NCBI GenBank assembly: GCA_032355985.1
Contig: JAUKVZ010000002.1
Span: forward strand, 620,001-684,000
DNA length: 64,000 nt
DNA from: Sarcodiotheca gaudichaudii
Taxonomy: Eukaryota > Rhodophyta > Florideophyceae > Gigartinales > Solieriaceae
Reading direction: 5' to 3'
Within the stretch, counting starts at the first letter, position 1. Each line of letters opens with the position of its first letter. This document shows positions 8,657 through 18,345 of the stretch, piece after piece. Below the pieces are notes generated by a model, which worked only from the letters and a program-made list of their open reading frames with translations, was not told where the DNA came from and made no database searches. The position numbers and the translations under genes were made by a program.

Positions 8657-10555
8657 ATGACGAACAAAGCCAGGGCACGGCGCGGCTTCACGCTGGCCGA
8701 GCTGCTTGTGGCGGTCAGTCTCGTGGCTCTGATCAGCGTTGCGATCGGTTCGATCTTCACCGGCATTCAGGGCGTGGTGAGTAAGGGCATCGCGACGGCG
8801 GAGATTGATCAGATGGCGCGCGCCCTCGAGCGGCAGATGCGCGATGATTTTGACGCATTCAATCGCATGCGCAGTGATGAGACGTTCCTTGCGATTCGCA
8901 TGCGCGAGGTCGGCGACTGGGATCGCAATGGAACACTTCAGCCGCAGGACGAGGTGGCGCTGTATCTGACGCGCGATGATCAGGAGGCGGATCAGCTTGC
9001 GATCGTCGGCGGCAGTGTGACGGGCCCCTATGGCGAGAACAGCCGCGCGGTGACGCGGCGCGTTGATGAGATCATGTTCATTGCGCCGGCATCGAATGGT
9101 TCGGCGCATTTCAGTGCACAGATTGACAGCCGCCGGGACGACATTGAACCCAATGGCCGCAAGTTTGTTGAGGCCGTCGGCGCGCAGCATGCGCTGATTT
9201 ACTACGGGCACGGCCTTCGCCCGGCGCCTGATCCGAACGTGCCTGAAGATGAGGATGCGATTCCGGTCCGGCAGTACTTCGCCGATGGTGATTTCGGCCA
9301 GGGGCCGGGACAGCCGGCGATGCAGAATCAAGAGAATCGATTTGACCTGGGCGTATCGCAGTTTGCGACAGGGCGCAATGAGTATGCCGCGGACTGGCCA
9401 CTGGCGCGACGCGCGCTGCTGCTGGTTTCCTGCGGCGTCTCTGAACCGGAGCGCGATCAGCGCGAGACGGCGCAGATCGGCAATGGACGCGAGTATGTTC
9501 TGTATCCGCGCGACTACGAGAATCTGCAGGTGTTTCCCGAGCTTCTCGATGTGATCGATGAGACGGATCTGGAAGAGGACGCCTTTCTGACGCCTGCCGG
9601 CCAGGGCGAGTCATGGCCCGGGCTGCGACTGCTGGGCTGGGGTCGGGCGGATATCTGCAATATGGACGCGACCGATCTTCGCAGGTGGCTCGAAGGTGAG
9701 CCCGCAAATTCGGCGTACACATTCGGCGGAAGCACAACGGCGGCGTCGCAGCCCTTCTCCTGTCCGGGATGGTCGTCGCTGACGAACCCGGTCGCGCCGC
9801 CTGAGGCGCAAGCATCCCTTTGGAAGCGCGACAACACGGCCAGCGTTGCGGAAACAAATAACTGGGAAAGTCTTCGCAGCGCGATTGCAGGCTGCTTTGC
9901 GCGGCCGCTGGTGGAGACGGAGCCGCCTCGCATCGATCGTCGCACGGGCTTGAGCGGCAGGCAGCCTGATGATGCGCTGATGGATCTGAGTGCGGTGCTC
10001 GCATCCAACTGCAGCAACTTTGAGATCGCATGGTCGGATGGCTCGACGTGCGTAGATTCCATCGATCCGGATAGCGATGCTGAGAATGGATTGCTGTACG
10101 AGACGGGCGACATCATCTGGTACGACATCTCGTCATACGATCCCGGAGATCCGGAGAAGCGCGCGACGGCCGGTGAATGGGCACGAAGCCGCGAACAGAT
10201 CAACTTCATCCTCCACAGGGAGGATTACGATCGCGTGGAGATTGAAGGCCAGGAAGGAAGCGACATCTTCCAGCGCCTCAACGTCGCATCGGGATTCGCT
10301 CCAGCCAGCTTCCAGCCGGATGAGGTGTACTACAACCCGGATATCACCGGGGGCATTGATTACACGACGGGTCAGGAAGAGTACTTCGCGATCTTCCCGT
10401 TCCGAGGCGCCAATGGCGGCTCGGGGATCGACACCGAGGCGTTTCCGAAGGACATCCTCATTCGTATTCGCGTGACGCTGCACGACTCGCAGAATCGGTT
10501 GCCGGAAGGCAAAACGTTCGAGTTCATCTTCAAGCTTAATCCGCGCGGGCAGTGA
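8657..10555 (+). CDS. GspJ/PilW-like minor pseudopilin with an EF-hand-like loop
   Basis: The prepilin signal ARRG-FTLAELLVAVSLVALIS (Gly -1, Phe +1, Glu +5) and the position after a GspI-like gene indicate a GspJ/PilW-type minor pseudopilin. The frame stays open far upstream, back to 8483, but that would overlap the previous gene by about 145 bases; ATG 8657 (or 8633) gives a normal short leader, so I use 8657 (632 residues). Near nucleotides 8915-8953 it encodes DWDRNGTLQPQDE, an EF-hand-like loop. The C-terminal part ends in an IRIRVTLHDSQNRL strand typical of GspJ-like proteins. The size is about three times that of classical GspJ. Confidence 0.82.
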   Translation: MTNKARARRGFTLAELLVAVSLVALISVAIGSIFTGIQGVVSKGIATAEIDQMARALERQMRDDFDAFNRMRSDETFLAIRMREVGDWDRNGTLQPQDEVALYLTRDDQEADQLAIVGGSVTGPYGENSRAVTRRVDEIMFIAPASNGSAHFSAQIDSRRDDIEPNGRKFVEAVGAQHALIYYGHGLRPAPDPNVPEDEDAIPVRQYFADGDFGQGPGQPAMQNQENRFDLGVSQFATGRNEYAADWPLARRALLLVSCGVSEPERDQRETAQIGNGREYVLYPRDYENLQVFPELLDVIDETDLEEDAFLTPAGQGESWPGLRLLGWGRADICNMDATDLRRWLEGEPANSAYTFGGSTTAASQPFSCPGWSSLTNPVAPPEAQASLWKRDNTASVAETNNWESLRSAIAGCFARPLVETEPPRIDRRTGLSGRQPDDALMDLSAVLASNCSNFEIAWSDGSTCVDSIDPDSDAENGLLYETGDIIWYDISSYDPGDPEKRATAGEWARSREQINFILHREDYDRVEIEGQEGSDIFQRLNVASGFAPASFQPDEVYYNPDITGGIDYTTGQEEYFAIFPFRGANGGSGIDTEAFPKDILIRIRVTLHDSQNRLPEGKTFEFIFKLNPRGQ

Positions 10556-10610
10556 CTATTGATGCGCGCGATCTGGATCTGAGGGGATCCGGACGCAGCG
10601 CGGGAGAACA

Positions 10611-13600
10611 ATGATGCAAAAGACTTCAAACACCTATCCAAAACGCAAGAAGCGCACCGATCGGCGCGGCAGCGTCATTCTGCTGGCCATCGCGACGCTG
10701 GCGATCATCGCCATCGCCGGGCTGTCCTATATGACGGTCGTGAGTCTCGATCGCTCGAGCTCCGGCGCGTATGCCAATCAGACGAACTATCGCCAGCAGG
10801 TCACCGGCGTCACCGAGCACATCGGCGCGCTGCTGACGGCGGATCTCTTCGGCAACAAGATCGTCACGACTTCGACGCCTCGCTACCCGCAGAACTCGGG
10901 ATCGTTCGAGGCCTCGTACTGGCCGAAGATGTTCGAAGATGGCGAGACGTGGGATGCGCCGATGACGGCGCGGGTGGCCAATGGCTCCAATCTCTTCGAC
11001 ACGCCGGGCAACTTCTTCGGCGCCCCGGATGATTCGGCGAAGCTGGAGTGGACATTCAGCGGGCCGCGCGGTCGTTATGAAGTGGCGCCTCCGGATGATG
11101 CGTGGCTCGCATCCACGGAGCCTGAGGACTGGGACAACGATGGTCTCATCGACGGCTTCCGTCAGATCACGAATCTTCGTTCGGCGTATACGCTGCGCGA
11201 CGAGAATCGCAATGGCGAGATTGACACGGATGAAGGCTGGGTGCGCGATGATGGCGCGTTTGTCGATCTGTTCCGATGGATCGTCGAAGCGCAGGACTTC
11301 CGCGGCAATCCGGGCGCTGATCTCTGGGATTTCAGCGATTCCGATCTTCGCTCACGAGCCTCTCGATTCGGTCTGTCGCTCGCTGATGGCGATGGCGCGG
11401 AGCAGGGCATCAATCAGATGACGCACTCGCTCCAGCTTGATCAGCTCTTCATTGTGGGCTCGGGCGATGAGCCTTCCGATGAAGACTCGCAGCTCAATCA
11501 CATCGATTATCGACGCTGGGCGGACACGGATGGCGACACATTCCCCGATGCGCGCTGGCAGCAGCTTGATGTGCTGGGCGAGCTCTTCGGGCTGCGCTGG
11601 TTTGTCGCGGCGCGCATCATCGATAACTCGGCGCTTGTGAATGTGAACTCCGCGATCAGCTCGGGCATCGATGATGACTCGGGCGATCTTGATCCGTGCA
11701 TCGGCCTGACGCCGGCGGATATCGACTTTCGGCGTCTGCTGCGTCATGCCACGAAGCAGCAGGCGCGTCATCCTGATGTGACCGTGCCGCCGATCGCGTA
11801 TCAAAGCGCGATGGCCGAGCATCTGGCGCGCGGTCTTCAGGGACCGGCCGTGCTGGATCGGATCAATACAATCGTGGCGCCGCATTCGGAGCGCCTCAAC
11901 AAAATCATGTATGAGGATTGGCAGAGCACCTTCCGCTCACTGGCTTACGGCGAAGAGCCCAGCTCGGGTCAGCGGGAGGCGATGTGGCGATTCTTCGGGT
12001 CTGATCCTTTCAACCCGGTGATCAGCGCCGGTGCGGCGTATCCGCTGACGGATGAGATCGATCTGCGCACCTACTGGGGTTCGAATGATCTGATCGCGCT
12101 TTCGAAGATCGAGCAGCGCATCGACGGCCCCGAGGAAGTGACCTCGCTCTTTGGCCCCTTGTACCTGCCTGGCTTCGGGCGCGACTATCCGCGCAACGAG
12201 AGTCTGGGACTGATGCGATCCAAGGAGGATCCGGCCAACGTGCGCCGTTTCGGTGAGCAGGAAGTGGAGCTTCCTGGCGCCACGGGCGGGACGTATGAAC
12301 TTGAAGATAAGCAGCTGCGCCTGCAGCGCGATCTTCGACGTCGCCTGACGACTGTCAATGGCTCCGGCACATTTGCGCCGGTTCCTCCGCTGAATACATC
12401 ACAGGAGAACGCCAGTCAGTTCGTCAACTACAAGGTTCGCCTGGATGAGTCGGAGCTGGGCTCGGATGTTCTGCAGGTTCAGGCGCGTGCGATCAGGAAG
12501 TCGTTTGAATACCTGATGTGGGCGCTGGCGCCCTTTGCGACTGATGAGCCTCTCTTCCTGAACAATCAGCTTGGCTGGGACTATGCGGACCCCATGGCGC
12601 CAAACTCGCGGCACACCCACTACGGCGGCGGCGCTTCGACCATGCCGACAACGGTGTTCGGCGGAACCATGCTGGACGGCGCCGACTACGCGCTGATGCG
12701 CGCGGCGTCGCTGGCCGTCAATCTGGCGGATGCGATTGATGAGGATCAGACGCCGTCTGTGGCGCGATTCTTCCATAACAGCGAGTCCGCCTTTCGCAAT
12801 GCGCTCGGCCCGTCCGATGTGACGGTGCTCAGCTCTTCGATGACGCACGGCGACATTCTCGGCACCGAGTACGGCACGAGTCCGTTGAGCAGCACGCTGT
12901 TCCCGGTTGATGCGAGCACGTCGGTTCCCACGGGAACGAGCGGCATGGCGTTCGTCGGCCTGGATCGTCAGCCATTCCTGCGCGAGGTGTATTCGCTTGC
13001 GGTGTATCGAGATCGCGCCATGGATGTGACGGTCGTTCCGGACCCGACGTTTGATCAACTGATTGAAGGCGATGAGCCGGATGAGAATTGCTATGGCATG
13101 CTGGCAGTCGAGCTCGGCAATCCGTGGCCGGACCAGATTGCGCTGAATGACTACACCGTTCGAATCGGAACCGAAGACAAGTTCTTCACGTTCGGCATCC
13201 CCAATCCCACCATCATTCCCGCCGGCGGATACGCGGTCTTCTACTTCGATGTCGGCACAGACAGCGACGATCTGTATCCCGGAGAGGGTGAGGACATCCG
13301 CGACGCATGGCTCGACACGCTGATGCCGGGCGGCGTCAGTGATTCGTTTGCCGTGCTTGAGCCGCTGGATTTCATCAACGCCGTCGGGCTGACGAATCCG
13401 ACAGATCCGGGCGCGCGCATGGTCTTCTTCCATGAGTTGATCAACGAGCTGCCCTCAAACGCGTACCTGCTTCGCGAAGGTGACGATCTGCCATTTCCCG
13501 TGCTTGTCGATCGCATGGAGAATCCTGAGTCGAGTCGCGCAAGCGCGAGCGATTACACCGATTTCTTCCCTGCCGGCCTGGAGACTGGCGGCATCGTGGA

Positions 13601-15116
13601 TCTGTCCCCGTTGGATCTCGGCGGCGATCCGAGTGTGACGGGCTATGTCGCGTATACATCAAGCCTGACGCGTCCGGCGCGATCCGGCGTCGAGGGATTC
13701 CCGCCGTATGTGCTGGAGTTCCCCAATGGCGTCGCCAACAGCAATGCGCATCACTTTGATGATGGCACAACCGCCATCAATGGAGATCTGACCGATCTGT
13801 TTCGAGATCTCGAAACCGAAGCGTCTGCCATTGACATTCCGACGAGCTTCGGGATTTTCTTCAGCGATCAATACGGCGTCGGCAATGTTCCGATTGGTCA
13901 GCCGGACAAGCCTGACTCGGATGCGATCATCGCCGGGTATGTGGCTTCCAACACCTATCCCATCTTTCAGCTCTTCGTGCCGAATGAACCATTCGCCTCG
14001 CCGACTGAAGTTGGACTGGTGAGCACATATGCGCATGTGTGCAACAATTCGAACTTCGGCGACCTGGCAAGCTGGATGACGGTGAGCGAGCAGCTCGCCG
14101 CGGATACGGAGCGCTATCTCGATGGCTCTCCGGGGCCGAACAACCTGAATCCGTACTTCGGCGTGCTGAATTCGTCGCGCTATGTGATTGGCGGCGAGTA
14201 TCTGAGCGGTGATGATCTTGACGATGTGCTGGAAGCGCCGAGTTTCATGCGTGTGCCGCTGGCGACGCGCGTCTTTGATTGCTTCGAAGCGCTTTCACCG
14301 CCTTCGGATCTGGTGCATGGTCGTATGAACATCAATACGGCGTCGCTGGATACGCTTCGTCTGCTGCCGCACACATCGCCGGAAACGACGCTGCTTCCGC
14401 TGGAAGCGCCTTCAGATCTCGCGATCGAAGATCCGGCGACGGATGATCGTGCCAAGTTCATGGATATGTATCGCCAGGCGGTGGATCCGGTGGACTCATG
14501 GCCTCCGTCGAGTCCGCCGAACATGCAGAATCGCCAGACGTTGACTGACATTCAAGGCCTGCGTCTGGGCGGCAATCTTCTTCTTAATGGCGCCCAGCCC
14601 ATTCCGGCATTCACCAACACGGGCGAGCTCTCGCTGCTGGCCGAATGGGACACTGCAGGCGGCGGCGCCACCGGACTGCCGTCTGTGCCTCAGATGGGTC
14701 AGTTCGGCGCTCAGAACTTCCAGAATGGCGGCATCGACGGCCTCAATGGTCAGGCGAGTTGGTTCGACCTGCGGCGCAACGCTGTGGAGAGCGCTAACTG
14801 GCCGGGCGCCCCGCAGAGCTACGACCCATTCAACGACCAGGAAGAGCGACTCGCGTTTTATCGCGCGGTCTCGAACGTCGTCTCCACACGATCGGACGTC
14901 TACACGGCATGGTTCGTGATTCGTGCGTATGACCCGGAGGCGATCGAGGGGCTCGAGGTGTTGTCGCCGCCCAACAATGAGGAAATGCGCGACATCTTCG
15001 AAGAACTCCGCCCTACATACGAGACGCGCTGGCTGGCGGTGTTTGATCGATCGCGTGTTCGCAAGCCGACGGATCGGCCTCGGATTCTGCTGCTGGCCGA
15101 GTTGCCGCCCACGTGA
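10611..15116 (+). CDS. Giant GspK/PilX-like pseudopilin (1501 residues)
   Basis: The N-terminus KKRTDRRG-SVILLAIATLAII has the Arg-rich leader, Gly -1 and hydrophobic stem of GspK/PilX, which lack Glu at +5. It closes the pseudopilin operon in the position of gspK. A C-terminal INTASLDTLRLLPH motif (about residue 1240) matches the helix-hairpin-like INTA segment of GspK. The protein is four to five times longer than GspK. It includes an EF-hand-like loop DENRNGEIDTDE (nucleotides 11199-11234), a DTDGDTFPDARW repeat-like piece, and around residues 820-880 a region (NPWPDQIALNDYTVRIG ... IIPAGGYAVFYF) that looks like a lamin-tail-type beta sandwich. GGGAG precedes the tandem ATGs. It is probably the exposed tip subunit of the pseudopilus. 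Confidence 0.8.
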   Translation: MMQKTSNTYPKRKKRTDRRGSVILLAIATLAIIAIAGLSYMTVVSLDRSSSGAYANQTNYRQQVTGVTEHIGALLTADLFGNKIVTTSTPRYPQNSGSFEASYWPKMFEDGETWDAPMTARVANGSNLFDTPGNFFGAPDDSAKLEWTFSGPRGRYEVAPPDDAWLASTEPEDWDNDGLIDGFRQITNLRSAYTLRDENRNGEIDTDEGWVRDDGAFVDLFRWIVEAQDFRGNPGADLWDFSDSDLRSRASRFGLSLADGDGAEQGINQMTHSLQLDQLFIVGSGDEPSDEDSQLNHIDYRRWADTDGDTFPDARWQQLDVLGELFGLRWFVAARIIDNSALVNVNSAISSGIDDDSGDLDPCIGLTPADIDFRRLLRHATKQQARHPDVTVPPIAYQSAMAEHLARGLQGPAVLDRINTIVAPHSERLNKIMYEDWQSTFRSLAYGEEPSSGQREAMWRFFGSDPFNPVISAGAAYPLTDEIDLRTYWGSNDLIALSKIEQRIDGPEEVTSLFGPLYLPGFGRDYPRNESLGLMRSKEDPANVRRFGEQEVELPGATGGTYELEDKQLRLQRDLRRRLTTVNGSGTFAPVPPLNTSQENASQFVNYKVRLDESELGSDVLQVQARAIRKSFEYLMWALAPFATDEPLFLNNQLGWDYADPMAPNSRHTHYGGGASTMPTTVFGGTMLDGADYALMRAASLAVNLADAIDEDQTPSVARFFHNSESAFRNALGPSDVTVLSSSMTHGDILGTEYGTSPLSSTLFPVDASTSVPTGTSGMAFVGLDRQPFLREVYSLAVYRDRAMDVTVVPDPTFDQLIEGDEPDENCYGMLAVELGNPWPDQIALNDYTVRIGTEDKFFTFGIPNPTIIPAGGYAVFYFDVGTDSDDLYPGEGEDIRDAWLDTLMPGGVSDSFAVLEPLDFINAVGLTNPTDPGARMVFFHELINELPSNAYLLREGDDLPFPVLVDRMENPESSRASASDYTDFFPAGLETGGIVDLSPLDLGGDPSVTGYVAYTSSLTRPARSGVEGFPPYVLEFPNGVANSNAHHFDDGTTAINGDLTDLFRDLETEASAIDIPTSFGIFFSDQYGVGNVPIGQPDKPDSDAIIAGYVASNTYPIFQLFVPNEPFASPTEVGLVSTYAHVCNNSNFGDLASWMTVSEQLAADTERYLDGSPGPNNLNPYFGVLNSSRYVIGGEYLSGDDLDDVLEAPSFMRVPLATRVFDCFEALSPPSDLVHGRMNINTASLDTLRLLPHTSPETTLLPLEAPSDLAIEDPATDDRAKFMDMYRQAVDPVDSWPPSSPPNMQNRQTLTDIQGLRLGGNLLLNGAQPIPAFTNTGELSLLAEWDTAGGGATGLPSVPQMGQFGAQNFQNGGIDGLNGQASWFDLRRNAVESANWPGAPQSYDPFNDQEERLAFYRAVSNVVSTRSDVYTAWFVIRAYDPEAIEGLEVLSPPNNEEMRDIFEELRPTYETRWLAVFDRSRVRKPTDRPRILLLAELPPT

Positions 15117-15186
15117 TCGGGCGTTGATTTGGTCGGAAATAGCCCTCGGCCTTCGCGGGTGTGATTCACAATCAGTCCACATTCAG

Positions 15187-15229
15187 GGCCGTGTTCGCCA
15201 CGTTCATCCGCAGGCGGCGCGGCCTTTTT
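15187..15229 (+). terminator. Candidate intrinsic terminator of the pilus operon
   Basis: About 70 bases after the giant GspK-like gene, GGCCG pairs with CGGCC across an imperfectly paired interior and is followed directly by TTTTT. The rest of the 289-base spacer before the heme O synthase gene carries only a TAGGAT box at 15313-15318 that could be a -10 element. Confidence 0.5.
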
Positions 15230-15405
15230 CGTGGGCTGATGGGGATCCTGCGATCGCCGATGGTCGCTGCGGTTGGCCTGCCGGGCGTGTCGCGGGAGGC
15301 CTTCTGAGCGGCTAGGATAGGCCTCCTCGTCCTGCGGGACAGGAATCTGTGCGCTGTCAGCCGGTGGGCGGGTGGCGGCGCGACTGGGTTTCTGAGGAGT
15401 CCTCC

Positions 15406-16383
15406 ATGAGTCAGTTCGAGCGATCAACGGGCGGCGCCGCCGCTGCGGTCACGACGCAGCAGGCTGGTTTGCTGCGCGATGTGATTGAGTTGACGAAGCC
15501 TCGGCTGACGCGCCTGGTTGTGATCACGACGGGCGTCGGGTTCGCCGTGGCTGCGATGGGGCGCTCGTGGGGATGGATCGAGCTGATCTCGACTGCGTTT
15601 CTCTGTTTGCTGGGGGCGTGGCTCTCGGCGGGCGGGGCGAATGCGCTGAACATGTGGTGGGAGCGGACGACGGATGCGCGGATGTCGCGCACGGCCGGGC
15701 GTCCGATTCCCGATGGTCGCATGAGCGCTGATCTGGCGCTGGCCGCGGGACTGGGGATGAGCAGCGCGGGCGTCGGCGTGCTGGCGCTGCTGGTGAATCC
15801 GGCGGCTGCCGCTGTGTCTCTGGCGACGATTCTTCTGTATGTGCTGATCTACACGCCGCTGAAGCCGGTGACGCCGCTGGCGACGATCGTCGGGGCGGCG
15901 CCGGGGGCGCTTCCGCCACTAATCGGCTGGGCGGGCGCGGCGCCTGACAACATGAGCGCGTGGCACGCGCTTGGGCAGGCGGGCGGTTGGTCGCTCTTTC
16001 TGATCATCTTCGTGTGGCAGATCCCGCATTTTCTTGCGATCGCGTGGATGCATCGTGTGGATTACGAGCGAGGCGGGCATCGTGTGCTGCCGGTGGTTGA
16101 TCCGACGGGGCAGCGCACCTCACATGTGACGCTTGTCTGGACGCTGACGCTGATTCCCGTCAGTCTGTCGCCGATGCTGGTGATGCCGGCGCCGATTGGT
16201 TTGAGCTGGGTGTATGGCGTGGTCGCGCTGCTCGGCGGGCTGATCATGCTTCGATCGGCGGTGCGATTCATCAGGGAGCGGACGGACGCTTCGGCGCGAT
16301 CGCTTTTCCTGACGTCGATCATGTATCTGCCGCTGCTGCTGCTGACGATGGTGGTGGACGCGGGCATTCGCGCGGCGCTTTAG
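15406..16383 (+). CDS. ctaB: Protoheme IX farnesyltransferase (heme O synthase)
   Basis: This is a UbiA-family integral membrane prenyltransferase that adds farnesyl to heme b to give heme O for heme-copper oxidases. The first Asp-rich motif is seen as NMWWERTTDARMSRTAGRPI near residue 80, corresponding to N...D...D in CyoE/CtaB. The second appears as DYERGGHRVLPVVDPTG, equivalent to the DY..AG..MLPVV motif. About eight hydrophobic helices and a length of 325 residues fit the family. The frame is open upstream to 15349, but GAGGAG lies at a good distance before ATG 15406, which I take as the start. The next gene encodes a SCO-type copper chaperone, so the pair serves cytochrome oxidase biogenesis although no cox structural genes are in view. 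Confidence 0.92.
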   Translation: MSQFERSTGGAAAAVTTQQAGLLRDVIELTKPRLTRLVVITTGVGFAVAAMGRSWGWIELISTAFLCLLGAWLSAGGANALNMWWERTTDARMSRTAGRPIPDGRMSADLALAAGLGMSSAGVGVLALLVNPAAAAVSLATILLYVLIYTPLKPVTPLATIVGAAPGALPPLIGWAGAAPDNMSAWHALGQAGGWSLFLIIFVWQIPHFLAIAWMHRVDYERGGHRVLPVVDPTGQRTSHVTLVWTLTLIPVSLSPMLVMPAPIGLSWVYGVVALLGGLIMLRSAVRFIRERTDASARSLFLTSIMYLPLLLLTMVVDAGIRAAL

Positions 16384-16406
16384 AGCCGGCGGCGAAGGAT
16401 CGATTC

Positions 16407-17075
16407 ATGGCGCCACAGAAACTTGCGGGTGTGCTCTTCGGGCTGGGATTGACGGCGCTTTCCGGCGCGCTGCTGATGGTCGCAGTGACGCGCGGCACGC
16501 CCCAGGAAGAAGCGCTGGTTCCTGATCGGAATATGGATCTGCTTTCGATCCCCGCGTTCACGCTGACCAATCAGGATGGCGAGACGGTCACGCGCGAGGC
16601 GCTGGCCGGCAAGCTGACGATCATCGATTTCATGTTCACACACTGCCCATTCATCTGCCCGACGATGGGGCAGAACATGCGGCATGCCCAGGAGTTTCTG
16701 GATGGCTCCGGCGTGCAGTTCATGAGTTTCTCTGTTGATCCGGAGCATGACACGCCGCAGCGATTGAAGGAGTACGCCGCTTCCATCGGCGCGGACACTT
16801 CAACGTGGACATTCCTGACCGGCGATATGGATCAGGTGCAGAACATCCTGAGCGAAGGGTTGCTGCTGGGAAAGGCGTCGCCGGATCCATCGCAGACGAT
16901 TCCGCTGCCGGATGGTTCGACGATGGAGAACATCGGCCATCCCGGACGGTTCATTCTCGTCGGGCCGGATGTTGAGATCATCGCGCTGTGTGACGGCACA
17001 AAGGCCGATGGGGTTGATGCGCTGGCAGAGCGGGCGGCGCTTGCGGCCACCGAGCTTGCGAACAGAAACCACTGA
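16407..17075 (+). CDS. SCO1/SenC-type copper chaperone
   Basis: This 222-residue membrane-anchored thioredoxin-fold protein inserts copper into the CuA site of cytochrome c oxidase. An N-terminal hydrophobic anchor covers residues 6-28. The copper motif CxxxC is present as HCPFICPTMGQNM near residue 80, and the partner His occurs in NIGHPGRFILVGPD near residue 175. SFSVDPEHDTPQRLKEYA is typical of the family. It follows ctaB by 23 bases and is probably co-transcribed with it. Confidence 0.92.
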   Translation: MAPQKLAGVLFGLGLTALSGALLMVAVTRGTPQEEALVPDRNMDLLSIPAFTLTNQDGETVTREALAGKLTIIDFMFTHCPFICPTMGQNMRHAQEFLDGSGVQFMSFSVDPEHDTPQRLKEYAASIGADTSTWTFLTGDMDQVQNILSEGLLLGKASPDPSQTIPLPDGSTMENIGHPGRFILVGPDVEIIALCDGTKADGVDALAERAALAATELANRNH

Positions 17076-17078
17076 AAT

Positions 17079-18233
17079 TCAAGCGTTTTCGACGCGGCTG
17101 GTGTAATGCACGCCGCGTTCGGCGAGCTCCCGCAGCACGTGATCAAGCACATTCGGCTTGTCGCCGATGAGTTCGGGCGGGTTGACGCCGGGCTGGACGA
17201 GATCGCCACGGGCGATCATGCGGGCGACGATGGCGCATGGCAATGCGGTGGTGCGGGACATACTTGTGGCGCCGCTGTCGATGTCGAAGTAATCCAGCAG
17301 ATCCCAGACGAAGCGCTGGCGCTTTCCTCCCATTTCGCCTTCGACGATGACGCGCATGACGGTGAGATCCTGCTCGCCTTCTTCGTACGTCCACTTGGGG
17401 AACATGAGTGCGCTGATGACATCGATGGGGCGTACCTGCGCGCCTTTGACGTCGATGGCGTCATGGCTGAAGAGGCCGGTTTCGCGGAAGACGCGCATCA
17501 GTTCGATGTGGCCGGGATAGCGAAGCGTCTTTTCCTTCATGTTGGGGACGGGCATCGTGGTTGCGAGGGAGCGCAAGCCGTCGGTATTGAAGGACTCGAG
17601 CGTGCCGATATCGGCGAAGTCCATCAGCTCGGGTTCGGAGAGCGCTTCGCGGATTACTGTTTTGCCGTCTTCAACGATGCGCGAGGGACGTGTGTACTCC
17701 TCGATGACGTCATAGGGCGAGAAGCCGGCTTTGTATTCGAAGGGCCAGCGGCGCTCGCGCGGCAGGCCGCCGACGTAGATCTCGATGTTGTCGCATGTGT
17801 CGAGCTGGGCGGCGCCGTAGCCGGCGAACATGTTGCTCATGCCCGGCGCGACGCCGCAGTCGACGACGGCGGTGACGCCATGCTCCTTCGCCAGATCGGT
17901 GAGGTCGATGGCGTCTTCGGGCATGAAGGAGATGTCGGCGTAGTTCTTCTTCGCCTCGATGATGGCGCGCAGGGTCTGGAAGCCGAGGATGCTGGCGCCG
18001 GCGCCGAGGACAATGTCATGCGGCTCGATGAGGCGCTTCAGGGCGCTGGTGTCGGAGAGATCGGCTTCGACGGTCTCGATGGAGCAGCCCGCTCGCTCGG
18101 CGCGCTTTTTCGCGGCGTCGAGATTGCGGCGGCTGATGTCGGCGACGGTGACCGTAAAGCCCGCATCACGAGCCATGTCGACGGCCATGACGGATCCGAC
18201 CATTCCCGCGCCCAGCACGATCGCGCTCTGCAT
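17079..18233 (-). CDS. Saccharopine dehydrogenase family protein (lysine 6-dehydrogenase-like)
   Basis: This 384-residue cytosolic NAD(P)-dependent enzyme has a Rossmann motif IVLGAGMVGS at residues 4-13 and a saccharopine-dehydrogenase fold throughout. CGVAPGMSNMFAGYGA and the overall length fit the group that includes L-lysine 6-dehydrogenase and short saccharopine reductases. Start: on the minus strand GGAAGGAAG lies about 8 bases before ATG 18233, so the open frame upstream is not used. It stands alone, convergent with the SCO gene. An ALDH7-type dehydrogenase 6 kb away would oxidise the product of a lysine 6-dehydrogenase, which is the basis for suggesting lysine breakdown. Exact substrate is unproven. 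Confidence 0.8.
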   Translation of the reverse strand: MQSAIVLGAGMVGSVMAVDMARDAGFTVTVADISRRNLDAAKKRAERAGCSIETVEADLSDTSALKRLIEPHDIVLGAGASILGFQTLRAIIEAKKNYADISFMPEDAIDLTDLAKEHGVTAVVDCGVAPGMSNMFAGYGAAQLDTCDNIEIYVGGLPRERRWPFEYKAGFSPYDVIEEYTRPSRIVEDGKTVIREALSEPELMDFADIGTLESFNTDGLRSLATTMPVPNMKEKTLRYPGHIELMRVFRETGLFSHDAIDVKGAQVRPIDVISALMFPKWTYEEGEQDLTVMRVIVEGEMGGKRQRFVWDLLDYFDIDSGATSMSRTTALPCAIVARMIARGDLVQPGVNPPELIGDKPNVLDHVLRELAERGVHYTSRVENA

Positions 18234-18331
18234 GTCGCTCACTTCCTTCCGATGAGACCTGCCTGAGGGGCTCGGCGGTTGTAGCCGAGGGTTCATGGGG
18301 AATCAACGGGGCGGCGGCGCGGGCGATGGCT

Positions 18332-18337
18332 TAGGAT
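18332..18337 (+). promoter_or_regulatory. TAGGAT -10-like box of ruvA (leaderless arrangement)
   Basis: TAGGAT ends eight bases before the ruvA ATG and no ribosome-binding site lies between. No convincing -35 element is seen. The spacing predicts transcription starting at or next to the start codon. Confidence 0.5.
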
Positions 18338-18345
18338 CGCCGATC

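Noticed and set aside
12399-13433. A 344-codon minus-strand frame inside the giant pseudopilin gene
   Set aside because: Antisense shadow; no ribosome site, no motif, and the sense frame is continuous with operon context.
17106-18266. A 386-codon + strand frame opposite the saccharopine-dehydrogenase-family gene
   Set aside because: Antisense shadow: composition dominated by Asp/Ala/Gly/Val with no recognisable motif, while the minus strand has a Rossmann motif and a good ribosome site.
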